A stretch of 64,000 nucleotides of DNA from Capra hircus (lineage: Eukaryota; Chordata; Mammalia; Artiodactyla; Bovidae), in assembly GCF_001704415.2 (NCBI RefSeq), contig NC_030826.1, positions 53,773,362 to 53,837,361 on the forward strand, given 5' to 3'. Of the stretch, positions 1-11,844 are shown one piece after another. Below the pieces are notes generated by a model. That model was not told the origin of the DNA. It did no database searches and saw only the letters and a list, made by a program, of their open reading frames with translations. Each line of letters starts with the position of its first letter. Positions within the stretch are counted from its first letter, which is position 1. The position numbers were made by a program, and so were the translations under genes.

Positions 1-120
1 CTGAGCCTGCACTCTGCAACAAGAGAAGCCCTCGAGATGAGAAGCCCGCGCACCACAACCAGAGAGTAGCCCCCACTCGCCCGTGAAGAAACAGAGGCCC
101 AGCACAACCATAAGTAAACA
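1..120 (+). mobile_element. CHR-type tRNA-Glu SINE, 3' part cut by the window edge
   Basis: The motifs 'caacaagagaagcc', 'gagaagcccgcgcac' and 'agtagcccccactcgcc' are the tail module of long CHR-2-like SINEs. A degenerate A-rich tail follows. Confidence 0.8.
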
Positions 121-799
121 AGCAAGAAAAGACTGACATTTATCCATCTAGGGTTTTCTTGCACGATTGTGGTTCTGAAAAGCATTGCATGAAAATACTA
201 TTTTTCTTGATTCCTAAGTTTTTTGGGTGCCCCCTCCCCCGTAAACTCTGTGGCCCCAGGTGAGTGCCTCACTTGCCCCAATCTCCACCTTGCTCTTTTT
301 GCTTTCCCCCACCGACCTCCAGGTCTCCACACCCATGACCTCCAACCCAGGACCACCCTGGTTACAGTCACAGCCTCCTGGTCCCACGAGTAATTCCCGA
401 GCACCCTCGCCTGCGTCACTGGCCTCTTTAGCCCTCACCACGGCTAACGTGCGTTATGTCACTGTTTGCTCTCTTCATCCTTTGCTTCCTGCCCTGAGCA
501 CATCACCCCAGGAGGACAGGATTTTCATCTGTATGTACAGCATCCTCACATTCCTTGGTGCTGCAAGCAGCGCCTGGCACATGTCATCTCTCAGCCTTTC
601 TCGAATAAACAAACACTCCTGGCATGATTAAGCTCTAGGTAATCTGACCAGGCCCTGGCGAACACTTCTGATAGATGGGCCCCACAACACAGCATCCGGC
701 CCCATCTCTGAGCTGGCCCTCCTTCAGCCCACCGTCTAAGCCAGTATGTCCCAAACTCTGGGTCCTGAAAACTATTTAGTGGGTCATAACCAGCCATTT

Positions 800-1290
800 T
801 TTTTTAATGTTTAAAAATAACACGTTCATAATAGGCAAAAGGTAGAAACAACCCAAATGTCCCTCAACTGACGAACAGATAAATAAACACAACATGTTCA
901 GCCCATAAATGGAATATTACTCAGCTAGGAAAAGGGATGCAGTTGGGAGTTCAGCATGCAGGAACTTTGCAACACTCCACAAAGGGAAGGAAGCAAGTCA
1001 CGGAAGACCACAGATCGTATGATCCCATCTCTAAGAAATGTTCAAATATGCAGACAGAAAGGCAGCTACTGATTACACCTGGGAAAAATAGGGTGGGGAG
1101 GAGGAGGTGACAGCTTGATGGTGCAGAGATTCTTTTTGAGGTGATGAAAACGACCTAAAATTGGATGTGGCAATGGTTGCACAATCCCGTAAATAACTAA
1201 AAACCATCGGATTGTACGCTTTAAATGGAAGAACCGAATGGTATGTGAACTGGATCTCAATAGAGCTGTTTTTAGAAAATAAGTAAAGCC
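800..1290 (+). mobile_element. Old L1 (L1M-type) 3' end
   Basis: Contains the L1 terminal phrases 'gaaacaacccaaatgtccctc', 'aatggaatattactcagc', 'ttgtacgctttaaatgg' and 'ctcaatagagctgtttt', with many substitutions. This places it in an old mammalian L1M subfamily. Confidence 0.75.
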
Positions 1291-1871
1291 CTCCCACCCA
1301 ACCCAAGAAGCACAGCAAGTATCGGGGTACAGCAGGCGCACCCCTGAAGAATTACCCCATGGAAATACCGTTTCATTTGTATACGTACCACACACACACA
1401 TCTACATACACGTGTGTCCTGGTCTGTGGTGTAAAACGTACTTCTAACTGGGGGCTACAGTCCAAAATAAGTTTGAAAGCCACTCTCCGGGCAACATCAA
1501 ACTCGGGATTCCAGCATGCCAGTGGCCTTTCACCTGCCTGGACGGCTCTGCTCTTTTCAAGACCAAGGTTCCCTAACCTCCCCCACCCGCTGCCTTCAAG
1601 AGTCTCTGCTGGCGGGGCTGGGGGGCTTCCTGCTCAGGGTGCCACAAGCCTCTGGACTCGTCCTTCTCAGAACACATGTCACACTGCACTGTCCGTGTTT
1701 CAGGGGGAGCTGTCAGGCCATGGGCCATGTCCTGGGCATCTATGCAAGCTTTCCTCTGCAGACAATGCCAGGCCTGGGGCAGCAGCTTAGGGGCACAGAC
1801 TGATGGTGGCAATTACGGGCGCCTGACCCCAGTCCCCCCCTCCACGTCACTGCCCCTGAACAGTCTGAGGG

Positions 1872-2223
1872 TTTTTTGTTTTTTTTTTTTTTAATTTCTG
1901 GCTTATTTATTCATTCATGGCTGCACTGTCTCTGTTGCTGCACGAGGGCTTTTCTCGAGTTGCGGCGGGAGTGGGGGGCCCCACTCTCTGGCTGTGGTGC
2001 GCGGGCTTCTCACTGCGGTGGCCTCTCTTGCTGCGGGGCACGGGCTCCAGGGTGCCTGGGCCTCAGTGGTTGTGGCTCCCGGGCTCTGGAGCACAGGCTC
2101 AGTAGTTGCAGCGCACAGGCTTAGCTGCTCCTCGGCACGTGCCATCTTCCCAGATCAGGGACCAAACCTGCGACTCTTGCATTGGCAGGCGGATTCTTTA
2201 CCACTGAGCCACCAGGGAAGCCC
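1872..2223 (-). mobile_element. Full-length CHR-2-like SINE
   Basis: On the minus strand it begins 'ggggcttccctggtggctcag', followed by the B-box region and the long tail module, ending in A-rich sequence (T-run at 1880-1891). A 7-bp duplication CTGAGGG flanks it (1865-1871, 2224-2230). Confidence 0.85.
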
Positions 2224-2334
2224 CTGAGGGATTTTACACAGCTTAAAGAATGACTTTCCAGAAAGAAAAAAAGATACAAAATAGGAGAACCCCCCACCCC
2301 CACCCCGACCACCGCCAAACTCAAACGAACCTAT

Positions 2335-3560
2335 GGAAAAAAAGACTTTTTAAAGGACAAATCTCCCACAAAAGTAACCGGCTCAGATGGTTTCACTGGT
2401 GAATTCTTTAAAAGTTTTAACACGGAGATGATTTTGTAGCTGCTTAAAATGTTCCAGAGCACAGAGGGAGGGGGAAAGAAACGCATCCAAATTATTTTTG
2501 CTAAGCCAGCACGACACTGACACCCAAACTGATAAAAATAGCAGGCGCACACATGCCCGGCCGCTGCAGACCAAGCTCACACACATATTATCTGTGTAAG
2601 AACTGTGTATCCCCACCTCACAGCTCAAACCCAAACAAATTCCAATGGATCAATGATTTCAGTGCATAAATATGAAACCATAAAAGTACCAGAAGAAAAC
2701 CTGAGTGAATTTTTTCCCTATGATTCGGGAATCCAGGCGGCCTCTAAGCAGGACATAAACCCTTGCAAGAGAAAAGAAAAAGAAAAAACTTGACAACCGA
2801 AGGGTTCAAAAATCTCTGTTTAGAAAAGCACACTAGAACTAAAAGTCAACAACTGGGAAAAACATGGGTAACAGCTACAACAAAGGTGTCTAGGAACTCT
2901 TTAAAAGAGAAGTCAACAAGAAAAGGACCAACCACCCAACTGGGAAAAAAATAAACTAAGGACAGGAACAAGCAGTTCACAGGGAACTGCGGGCCCTTGA
3001 CCTGTAAGGAGAGGAAAAGCTACTCCGCCCCTCACCTAATAAGAGACGCACAGAATAAAACACCCATCAGATGGCCTTCTGCCTCTCCACCCACAGTAAG
3101 GGGTATAACCTCTCTACTGTCACCATGAAAAACTGATGTAGCTACTTTAGATGCCAACGTGGCAACAGGATCAACATTTTCAATACACACATTCTTTGGT
3201 GCAGAAATTCCACTCCTGAGGTCTATCTAAAAGTCACATACACACACATATAAGCATGAGAATGTTCATAAAGCCTTGCTGATCACAGATGAAGCCGGAC
3301 AAGAAGGGCAGGACTGCGTAAGGGCCAAGGACACTGCTATTAAAAGAAATGCACCAAACCCACAGCGTCATTAAATGGGAAAAGCACACGTGCAAAATCC
3401 AGGACCCAGAGCATGCCCCGCCGACCACACGGGCTCTCCTGGGGAAAGGGTTCGTTTTCACACACCATGTGACTTTGACTTCTTCTCTTCTACCAACAGC
3501 CATGCACAGCTTTTAAGAATTGGAAGAGGAAAAAGCGACGGGGCAGAGAGGGCAAAGGCG
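2335..3560 (+). mobile_element. Old L1 relic (ORF2 and 3' part)
   Basis: 'cagatggtttcactggtgaattctt' and 'gaaaccataaaagtaccagaagaaaacc' match L1 ORF2 phrases. Stops and indels interrupt every frame. The downstream boundary is uncertain. Confidence 0.55.
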
Positions 3561-6500
3561 ACCAGGAATTCCGAGTGGCACGTGAACCACAAGCTCGGGG
3601 ATAAAGGGGCAGCGTGCAAGGCCAAACCGCGCCTGTTCGTTAAATAAGGCTGCATTTGTTTTTCGTTTATGAACTTGTTTAACAAAACCTCCCGGGGGGC
3701 TGGGCCCGCACTGGCGGTCCTCACATGTTAGCACTTTTGTTCTAACAACGCTGTGCAGGAGGAATTAGGCCCATGGCAACAAGGAAAAGGACTCAGCGAG
3801 CACAGCTCATCAGGCCAGGGCAGGACAGGTGGTCTGAGGGCCATTTCTCCCATGGACAAGCGGACAAGGCTTCCCAGATGGCTTCCTGCTCGAACATTCT
3901 GTGTTTTAGAAAGAGGAAGATGGAACAGGTGATGTCCAAGGCGACTTCTGCTTCCCAACTCCTTGCTGGGGCCAGCACGGGTTTCTCTGAATTGCACTGC
4001 ACAGACCAGGGGTTCTCAAATCAGGTTCTCTAGAACCCTGGGGTTCCAGAGGAGGTACGCCCACTGGCAGCCTGGTAACAGGGAAGGGAGGTCCCCCTGC
4101 TCAAAGAACTGAATGCTCAGTCCTGGGCACGAGCTGCCTCTGCTCATTAACTACAACCAGTAGTCTGGGAGCCCCTGGAATCCCAGGGGGGCTCCTGTGA
4201 CACCCACAGAAAGGCCCAGGGCAGGGAAAGCCAAATTGGATAAAACATGGAAAGGAAGTGACGCCTAGACCAGAGAAGGGTCCCCTCCCTTACCCCCAAT
4301 CAGCTCTCGGACCCGCAGCCCTGGGTCCACGCTTGACCACATTGGGCCACTGGGAACCACGTGGCACCATCCTTCAGGCCGCCTGTCAGAACCTGGGGTC
4401 AGGGCAGGGCCGCCCACACTGTGGGGCACTGGGCAGGGGTCCCAGCTGCCCCCGCCCCCAGGGCACTGAATGTGTCCTCTGTCCACAGAGTGTGGCCGTC
4501 TGGAGTGAGCACGTCCCCCAGACAGCAGCCCCACTGTGCAGACACTGGCTCCCAGCAGCTGTCGGGCCTGAGAGGCCACAGCAACGGACTCAGCCCCTCT
4601 CCTTGCAGCTGCTCAGCTCCTCAGGACGGGCACCCGGGAGGCTTCACCCAGCTCCATCCCGGGGCCCATCCCAGGCTGGGTGGTCAGGGCCATAGCCTGC
4701 AAGCTGCAGGGAGGCAGAGCTCGGGCCCGCCTGCAGCCAGCGCCTGCCTGCCCGCCCAGCCCGCGCCCGCAGCTGTGCCCGGCTCTATTTAAGGCATTCC
4801 GCAGCTGCTCGGCTGCATTCCCAGGATGCAGCCTCGCTCCTACCCCTCACCACCGGGCTGGGCTTGGCAGACAGCTGGGAAGGCCAGCAAGGGAGGTGGG
4901 CTGCTTTCTCCTGGGTCCTGTGCTTATAGCCCCCATGGTTCCCCGCGTGGGGGAAACAACTTCTTCCCTCCTCTGCCCCAGTCCCCAACACAGGCACCCA
5001 GGTACACCTGGAAGGCAGCAGGCTCACCTGGTCTGCCAAAAAGCCATACCCACCACCAGAGGCATGGGAGGGGTCTGATGTCCACCTTCCTCAAGGCTCT
5101 ACGCATGACCAAGGATATTCCTGAGGGATTTAAGTCGGAGGGAGACCCTACCAAGACTCGTGCTGCGTCTGCCCCACCCCCAAGGTCATGCCCACATCAC
5201 AAGGGACCCCGGCACCACACCTGGCTTGCCCGTTGGGGGCTGGGCAGGTGCAGCTGCACCCGGAGAGCTCAGACCATGACCACCCCCCATCCCTGCTACT
5301 TGGGCCGGCAGGGCCCACTCCTCTCTCATTTGACAGATCAAGAAATTGAGGCTGGGAAGTAGTGGGGTGGGGGTGATGCGAACCGGTGGCTCAGAACCAG
5401 TAGGCCCATGGACCGGAGCCAGGACACGCCCAAGTACTCAGCAGGGCGCCAGTCTGGGGACACTCCACTCGTCACTCTGTCCCGTCACCCCGGCCTCTCC
5501 CACAGCCCCCAGTGAGCATCCAGAGACGGCAAAGAACCAGACCCACGAGTGAGCGGCCAGTGCCCGCCTTATAAGGCAGCCTCGGGGAAACTTGGCTGGT
5601 GGAGCCAGGGGGGTGGCTCCCGGGGGAGGCAGAGCCAGGAGCCTGCCAGGCAGACGTGGGTCTGGGTCCTGGGGCCCAGCCCCACCCAGAGCCACCCAGG
5701 CAGGGGCAGGGGAGCAGAGCAGGGACCTGGGAGAGGAGGCAAGGCCACTCCCACCCAGAGCCCAAGAGAGAAGCAAGAATGGAGGTACCAAGTCCACAGA
5801 CAGGGATCATCAATCTCAGAAACCAAGAACTCAGCACGCCAGAGTTGAGTGGATCAGACCTGTGGGTTCTCAGTTGACCCAAAAAGTATCTGCTTGGTGC
5901 TTAGGGAGGTCCCATGGGGTCCCTGAAAGTCCCTGCATGGGAGACCATGAAAGGACCAGAGCAGAAAGAGCTGGGAAGCAGAGAGGTGTGAGCTACACAA
6001 GATGGTGAATCCACTTGGGGCCACCCTAGGCAGATGAACAGCAAAGACTCAGAGTGGACACAGATTTTATTAGTGCTGGACTTTAGGGAGGTCAATCTAG
6101 GAGTAACTCAGCTGAGGTCCCGGGAGACCCTGTCTTGCAACCATGTCACAGTCTGGAAGGCTTCCTGGAGGCGGAGGCAGAGGGCTGAGTCACAGCAGAG
6201 GGCGCAGCGCTCCCGATCTCTCTGATCCTTTGCCCCTGCAGCACCAGCTGCTCCCTGCCCCGGGGCGGGGATGGGGGTGAGGTGGGGGGCGGGGGGCACA
6301 CAGAGAGCAGTCAGAGCGGGGCCTGCAGGGTGGGGGCTTCTGGGAGCTGCCAACCCAATTCCCCACCCCGCACCTATGGAAGAGTAGAAGGGGATGGGAG
6401 TGCCAGGTCTGCAGGACAGATGGACAGGAAGCGAGGCCAAGGTGCCTGGAGAGGCTGGAGAGACCAAAACCAGGGGAGGGGAAGGAAGGAAAAAACCGAT

Positions 6501-7849
6501 GAAGCCTGAGAACAGGAACTAGGAGCGGGGCGGGTTCAGAAGCCCCAACAATAAATGCCAGGAACACCCCTCCATCGGGCCCTGACCTTTACCTGCACTT
6601 GCCCAGGACCTCAGGACTGGACGTACAAGGCCGAGCAGGTGAAGGTCGAATCCCCCAGTCCCCTGCAGGCTTTGCTTCCTCCTCCCAGTCCACGTCTCAC
6701 CCTGTGTTACCTCCAGGCTCACCCCACAGTGACTTCTGAAGCGCTGTTTTAAATGGAAAGCATTCTCCCAAACAGACTCATCCAAGCCCTCACCTCCTCC
6801 AAACCCAAGCCTTGTTCCTCCACAGCATCTGCCCAACCCCCGCCTGCTTCAAATGCATCTAACAGTTCTCAGCCTGGGAGCACTGCCCTCAGGGAGCTGC
6901 CGACGCCCCCCCCACCCCGCCCCCGCCACCAAGCCTGTAAGACATGGAGGAGCAGGCTCAGCACACCTGTGAATTCACTCACAGGTACACATTCAACTGG
7001 CACATATACCGACCCCCAGGGCAGAGGACAGCCGCCCTGGCCCACGGACCTCTCCATGCAGAGCCTGACACCCATCTGCACAGAGGAGCTGTGGGTCCAG
7101 GGCTCCGGTACCCCGCTCAGACACTGAAATTCTTTCCCCTGGAGAAGCCACACAGCCCCAGCCCCGACACTAGGCTCCCCAGCACCTCTGGACTGGGGCC
7201 TCAGCCGGGAAGACTCCTCCCCACCCCTCTTTTCCTGGTTAAATCCCAGCAGTGTCTGCCACTGCAGGAAGACCTTCCTGGACGTGCCTGAGGCCCCACC
7301 CTGCCCACCCTGACGACAGAGGCCAGTGCAACCCTGAGCGGACACCCCCGGCCTGTCCCCCCTCCCAGAGTGGGACCACCTCCTTGGGTATCCAGGGCCA
7401 AATCTCATCAACAGCTGGATGGCTGACGACCGTCTCCCCAGTCACATCCTGTTTGACTCAGCTGAGCGTGAACACCTCACCCCCAGGAGCAAGCCGCATC
7501 CGGCAGCTAAGGCCCTGGACCAACAGAAGAGCAGGAGGAAACGGCCTCCCGGCCACTCCCCAAACACAGGCCATGTGTCCACACAGTGCCTGGGGGGTGG
7601 GGTGGCTCTGCAGGGTCACGTCTGGGGAGACGCAGACCCACACGGCAGGGCTGGAAGAGACCTCTGGTCCCTGCCGCCAGACTGTCGCCCAGCGTCACGG
7701 GAAATTCACAGTCAGCCCCTCACCCTACCCGACCCGCTCGGTCAAATGCATGCCTTGAGAAGGCGGCTGCTCCACCAACACCCCTAACCCTCACCCTATC
7801 ACAAGCCCCCATCACCATGGGAAAATTCTCATTTAAAAGGGAAAGTTAG
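3561..7849. other. Unique G+C-rich intronic sequence
   Basis: No gene or clear interspersed repeat was recognised. Several long open frames occur on both strands (for example 4258-4695 and 5592-6008) but reflect low stop-codon density. A TATA/CArG-like element lies at 4785-4794. Confidence 0.5.
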
Positions 7850-8003
7850 GGACCTCCCTGGTGGTCCAGTGGCTAATACTCCCTGCTCCCAATGCAGGGG
7901 CCTGGGTTCGATCCCTGGTCAAGGAACTAGTTTCCACATGCTGCAACTAACACCTGGGGCAGCCAAATAAATATACTGTGGTTTTTGTTTTTGTTTTTGT
8001 TTT
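7850..8003 (+). mobile_element. CHR-type SINE
   Basis: Starts 'ggacctccctggtggtccagtgg', carries the B box 'gggttcgatccctgg', and ends 'gcagccaaataaata' plus a (TTTTTG)n-like tail. Confidence 0.85.
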
Positions 8004-8103
8004 AAGAAAGAACTTAGAGCAGAAATTAGAGATAGTTGTACACCCAAGATCACAGTAGCTTTTCTCACAACAGCCAAGCAGTACTAGGACACAGGTGTCC
8101 ATC
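8004..8103 (+). mobile_element. Old L1M relic, 5' piece (split by a younger L1)
   Basis: 'cacaacagccaagcag' and 'cacaggtgtccatcaacaatgg' correspond to the L1 ORF2 end. The same element resumes at 9868 with 'ggaatattattcagcc'. Confidence 0.65.
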
Positions 8104-8115
8104 AACAATGGATGG

Positions 8116-9867
8116 ATAATCAAATTACCAATGGCATTTTCCACAGAACTAGAACAAAAAATTTCACAACTCATATGGAAACACAAAAGACGCCAAATAG
8201 CCAAAGCAGTCTTGAGAAAGAAGAATCGAGCTGGAGGAATCAATCTTCCTGACTTCAGATTACACTACAAAGCTACTGTCATCAAGACAGTATGGTACTG
8301 GCACAAAAACAGAAATATAAACCAATGGAACAGATAGAAAGCCCAGAAATAAACCCCTGCACCTATGGGTACCTTATTTTTGACAAAAGGGGCAAGAATA
8401 TACAATGGGGCAAAGACAGTCTCTTCAATAAATGGTGCTGGGAAAACTGGACAGCTACATGTAAAAGAATGAAACTAGAACACTTCCTAACACCATACAC
8501 AAAGATAAACTCAAAATGGGTTAAAGACCTAAATGTAAGGCCAGAAACTATAAAACTCTGACAGAAAAATATAGGCAGAACACTCAATGATAAATCAAAG
8601 CAATATCCTCTATGACTCACCTCCCAGAGTAACGGAAATAAAAACAAAAGTAAACAAATAGGACCTGATTAAACTTAAAAGCTTTTGCAGCACAGCAAAG
8701 GAAATCAAGCAAGGTGAAAAGACAACCCTCAGAAAGCGAGAAAATAATAGCAAATGAAACAACAGACAAAGGGTTAATTTCCAAAGTATACAAGCAGCTC
8801 ACACAACTCAATGTCAGAAAAACAAACAATTCAATCAAAAAGTGTGAAAAAGACCTAAACAGACATTTCTGCAAAGAAGACATACAGATGGCTAACAAAC
8901 ACATGAAAAGATGTTCAACATCGCTCATTATTAGAGAAATGCAAATCAAAACCACAATGAGATATCACCTCATATTGATCAGAATAGCCCTCATCAAAAA
9001 GTCTACAAACAATAAATGCTGGAGAGGGTGTGGAGAAAAGGGAACACTGTTGGTGGGAATGTAAATTGATACAGCCACTATGGAAGATGGTATGGAGATT
9101 CCTTAAAAAACTAGGAATAAAACCACCATATGACCCAGCAATCCCACTCCTAGGCATATACCCTGAGGATACCAAAACTGAAAGAGACCCACGTATCCCA
9201 CTGTTCACTGCAGCACTGCTCACAATAGCTAGAACATGGAAGCAACCTAGACATCCATCGACAGATGAATGGATAAAGAAGTTTGGTACATATACACAAT
9301 GGAATATTATTTAGCAACAAAAAGGAACTCATTTGAGTCAGTTCTGATGAAGTGGATGAACCTAGAACCTATTACACAGAGTGAACTGAGTCAGAAAGAG
9401 AAAGATAAATATTGTATTCTAACGCACATACACGGAATCTAGAACAATGGTACTGAAGAATTTATTTACAGGGCAGCAATGGAGAAACAGACATAGGGAA
9501 TGGGCATGGGGAGAGGGGAGGGGAGGGTGAGATGTATAGGAAGAGTAACATGGAAACTTGCATTCCCATATGTAAAAGAGATCGCCAACGGGAATTTGCT
9601 GTATGGCTCAGGAAACTCAAACAGGGGTTCTGTATCAACCTAGAGGGGTGGGACGGGGAGGAAGCTGGGAGGGAGGTTCAAAAGGGAGGGGATATATGTA
9701 TACCTTTGGCTAATTCATGTTGAGGTTTGATAGAAAACAACAAAATTCTGTAAAGCAATTATCCTTCAATTAAAAGAATTTAAAAAGGAAAAATAAGAAA
9801 CAGGCTTTCAAAGGAATTTTCAAAACAATAAATATGTATCGAGTACCTACCAAAAAAAAAAAAAAAA
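8116..9867 (+). mobile_element. Ruminant L1, 5'-truncated, with candidate 3' transduction
   Basis: The 3' end of ORF2 is readable in pieces (8095-8337, 8292-8561, 8714-9064 and 9030-9314; for example FNKWCWENWTATCKRMKLEH and LIQPLWKMVWRFLKKL), broken by stops and frameshifts. The ruminant L1 3' UTR follows ('acctagaggggtgggac', 'gggaggttcaaaaggg', 'caattatccttcaattaaa'). About 55 bp of non-L1 sequence with AATAAA (9827-9832) then precedes a terminal poly(A) at 9852-9869. The duplication AACAATGGATGG flanks the insert at 8104-8115 and 9868-9879. Confidence 0.85.
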
Positions 9868-9879
9868 AACAATGGATGG

Positions 9880-10275
9880 CTACGCAGTGAGGTCTATGCG
9901 TACAAAGGAATATTATTCAGCCTTAGAAAGGGAAGGAAATTCTGATACCTGCTGCAACATGGATGAACTCTGAAGACGTGCAAAGTGAAATAAACCAGAC
10001 CCAAAAGGACAAATATTCAGGATTCCACCTACAGGAAGGACCCAGAGTAGTCAAACTCATAGAGACAGAAAGTGGGAAGGTGGGCACCAAGGGCTGGGGG
10101 TTGGGGGAAGGTAATGGGGCCAGAGATTCAGTCGGGAAGATGAAAAAGTTGTGGAGATGGATGGAGATGGTTGCACAGCAATACAATGTGTTAATATGCA
10201 TGAACTGTACACTTAAACATGGCTACAATGGTCAATATTATACGTGTTTTACCACCATGAAAACAGTTTTTAAAA
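9880..10275 (+). mobile_element. Old L1M relic, 3' piece
   Basis: Continues the L1 interrupted at 8103 ('aaaggaatattattcagcc', 'gcaacatggatgaactc', 'gaactgtacacttaaa') and ends in 'gaaaacagttttt'. Confidence 0.7.
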
Positions 10276-10279
10276 GGTT

Positions 10280-11202
10280 AATCAAAACCCCATAATGTTC
10301 TGCCTGTCCAACCCAAGGGACACTTATTGAACATTTACTGAGCTCCAAGGCCCAGGATTATAACTGGACCCAGCTTCCATCAGGCTCACAGCTCAGCCGG
10401 CACCTTAACACAGCCTGTGGGGCCAAGACCCTCATTGTAGGGCAGAGGGCAACAACGCTGTTTCATGGGACAGCATCACGTCCCCTGTGAGCTCCCTGTG
10501 AGCACAAGTCTGGGTCTGGACCCTCCAAGGACAGTAGCATGCCCTCAATCGCCTCCCAGCCAGCAGAAGAGCCCTGAACAGAGTCGTGGGCAGGAATCAC
10601 GGGGCTCCCTGGCCTGGGACCCCTCCTGGCAGCCCTGAAAACCCTCGCATGCAGACATGAGGTGCTGTCATGCCCTCTTCGCGTCTGGTCACAACCCTCC
10701 CTCCTTTGGGAGGAAGACCCTCCAGGGCAGGAACCGCCCCCTCCCACCTCCCGCAGCCTCTGACCTGGGGGCACCTGCAGGGCACGTGTCACCCTTCTAG
10801 AAGCTGAGCCTGCCTCTCCAAGGCCCAGAGACCACCACCCACCAGGACCGAGAGAGCCTGTCCTGGGGTCTCACAGCCATCCCACCCCAGCATGAGCCTG
10901 TCCCGGTTCCTGCCCCCACATCCTGGGGTCGCAGCCATGGTTACACCATGACCCTGTTGACCAATTAAAGGGGGACCCTCACAACCCAGAGATTCTTTGC
11001 AGAGTCTAACTGAAATCCAACTTGCTGCATTGTGGTCCACTATGGGACAGAAAGAGCCCCCTAGTCCCTGCCCCTGAGATTTCAGAAGTATAAGCCACCC
11101 CTCAACTCAATATTCAGCTTCTTTCTCCAAGATTCCAAGGCAAAGCCAGCTCCCCACTCCCCAAGTCATCACAGCACAGGCGACTGGCACCTTGCTACTC
11201 AC
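10280..11202. other. Unique intron sequence with a short MIR-like piece
   Basis: The segment near 10315-10365 ('cttattgaacatttactgagc') resembles MIR. The remainder up to the donor is unique G+C-rich intron with no recognised feature. Confidence 0.4.
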
Positions 11203-11844
11203 CCTCCTGGCTCTTGGGTGGGATCTCGGCCACGGGGGGCTGGGGCTTGGGATCCAGCCTGCTCTGCAGCTGAGACATCGGGGCGAGTTCTGAATTCTCC
11301 AGGGTCTGGGGTGGGATGGGGGAGGCGGGCCCCTCGGCTGGCTTGGGCACCTGGATCTCGACCCTCTTGGGGGCTGTGTCAGCAGCAGGGGCAGTGGGCA
11401 CCTCGGGCATCTTAGAGGCGGGGGTCTCCATCCTCCGGTGGCCTGACTCCTGGGGCTTGACTATGGTGATCTCCGTCCTCCGGGGGGCGGGCTCCGGCGT
11501 CTTGTGGCCCAGCGCCTCGGCCCGCTTGAGCCCGAACCGGGATGGCCCAGCGGTGCCGGCGTTCTCTACCTGCTTGGACGAGATGTCGATGGAGATCTCG
11601 GTGCGCCGAGACACGGGCTCGGCCTTGGGCCCGGAGAGCTCGACCCTCCGCAGGGCGGCCTTGGGGGATCGCTGGCTCAGGGAGTCTACATGGCGGGCTG
11701 CAGGCTCTGAGTTCTTCACACCCAGGTCCTGGAATTTCTGTGTGGAGCTGGCCACCGAGGATCGGAGCAGTGGCGTCTGGACCCTCCGGGGTGGGGTGGA
11801 GTTGGGCGTCTCGACCTCCTCGACCTCAAAAGATCTTTTCAAGG
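11203..11844 (-). CDS. SEPTIN9: Septin-9, large shared N-terminal-extension exon (partial CDS)
   Basis: The 642-bp exon starts after the acceptor ...TTATCTTCCAG (AG at 11845-11846, pyrimidine-rich upstream) and ends before the donor GGTGAGT (GT at 11201-11202). It reads two bases completing Ala19, then Leu20 to Glu232 in v2 numbering, then one G: 5' phase 1, 3' phase 1. The product begins LKRSFEVEEVETPNS and closely matches the human septin-9 N-terminal extension. This region is basic, Pro/Ser-rich and probably disordered, and precedes the septin GTPase domain. It carries six [K/R]R-x-E motifs at residues 84, 98, 125, 140, 155 and 178, the kind reported to bind microtubules, plus a variant RRVQ at 38. 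An internal Met157 corresponds to the start of the short v4 isoform. Compared with human as I recall it, one Ala is missing near residue 92. The reading frame is intact. Its open extension to 11899 is intron read-through. Confidence 0.97.
11429..11431 (-). other. SEPTIN9: Internal ATG matching the septin-9 v4 isoform start
   Basis: Met157 (v2 numbering) in the context HRRMETPASK aligns with human Met165 of the longest isoform. That is where the 422-residue v4 isoform begins, since 586 minus 164 equals 422. Use of this codon in ruminants is inferred from conservation. Confidence 0.65.

Larger units (their letters stand above)
1..11202 (-). other. SEPTIN9: SEPTIN9 intron 3' of the large shared exon (incomplete)
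   Basis: Starting at the GTGAGT donor at 11202 and running off the window at position 1, this is the beginning of the long intron before the first GTPase-domain exon. It contains old L1 relics, CHR-type SINEs and a ruminant L1 with preserved target duplications. Confidence 0.8.

Noticed and set aside
4258..6008. Several 130-180-codon open frames on both strands
   Set aside because: They overlap one another in different frames, show Pro/Ser/Gly/Arg bias and match nothing I recognise. They are intronic.
8095..9314. Open frames resembling a reverse transcriptase C-terminus
   Set aside because: They are fragments of one dead L1 copy with stops and frameshifts, not a host gene.
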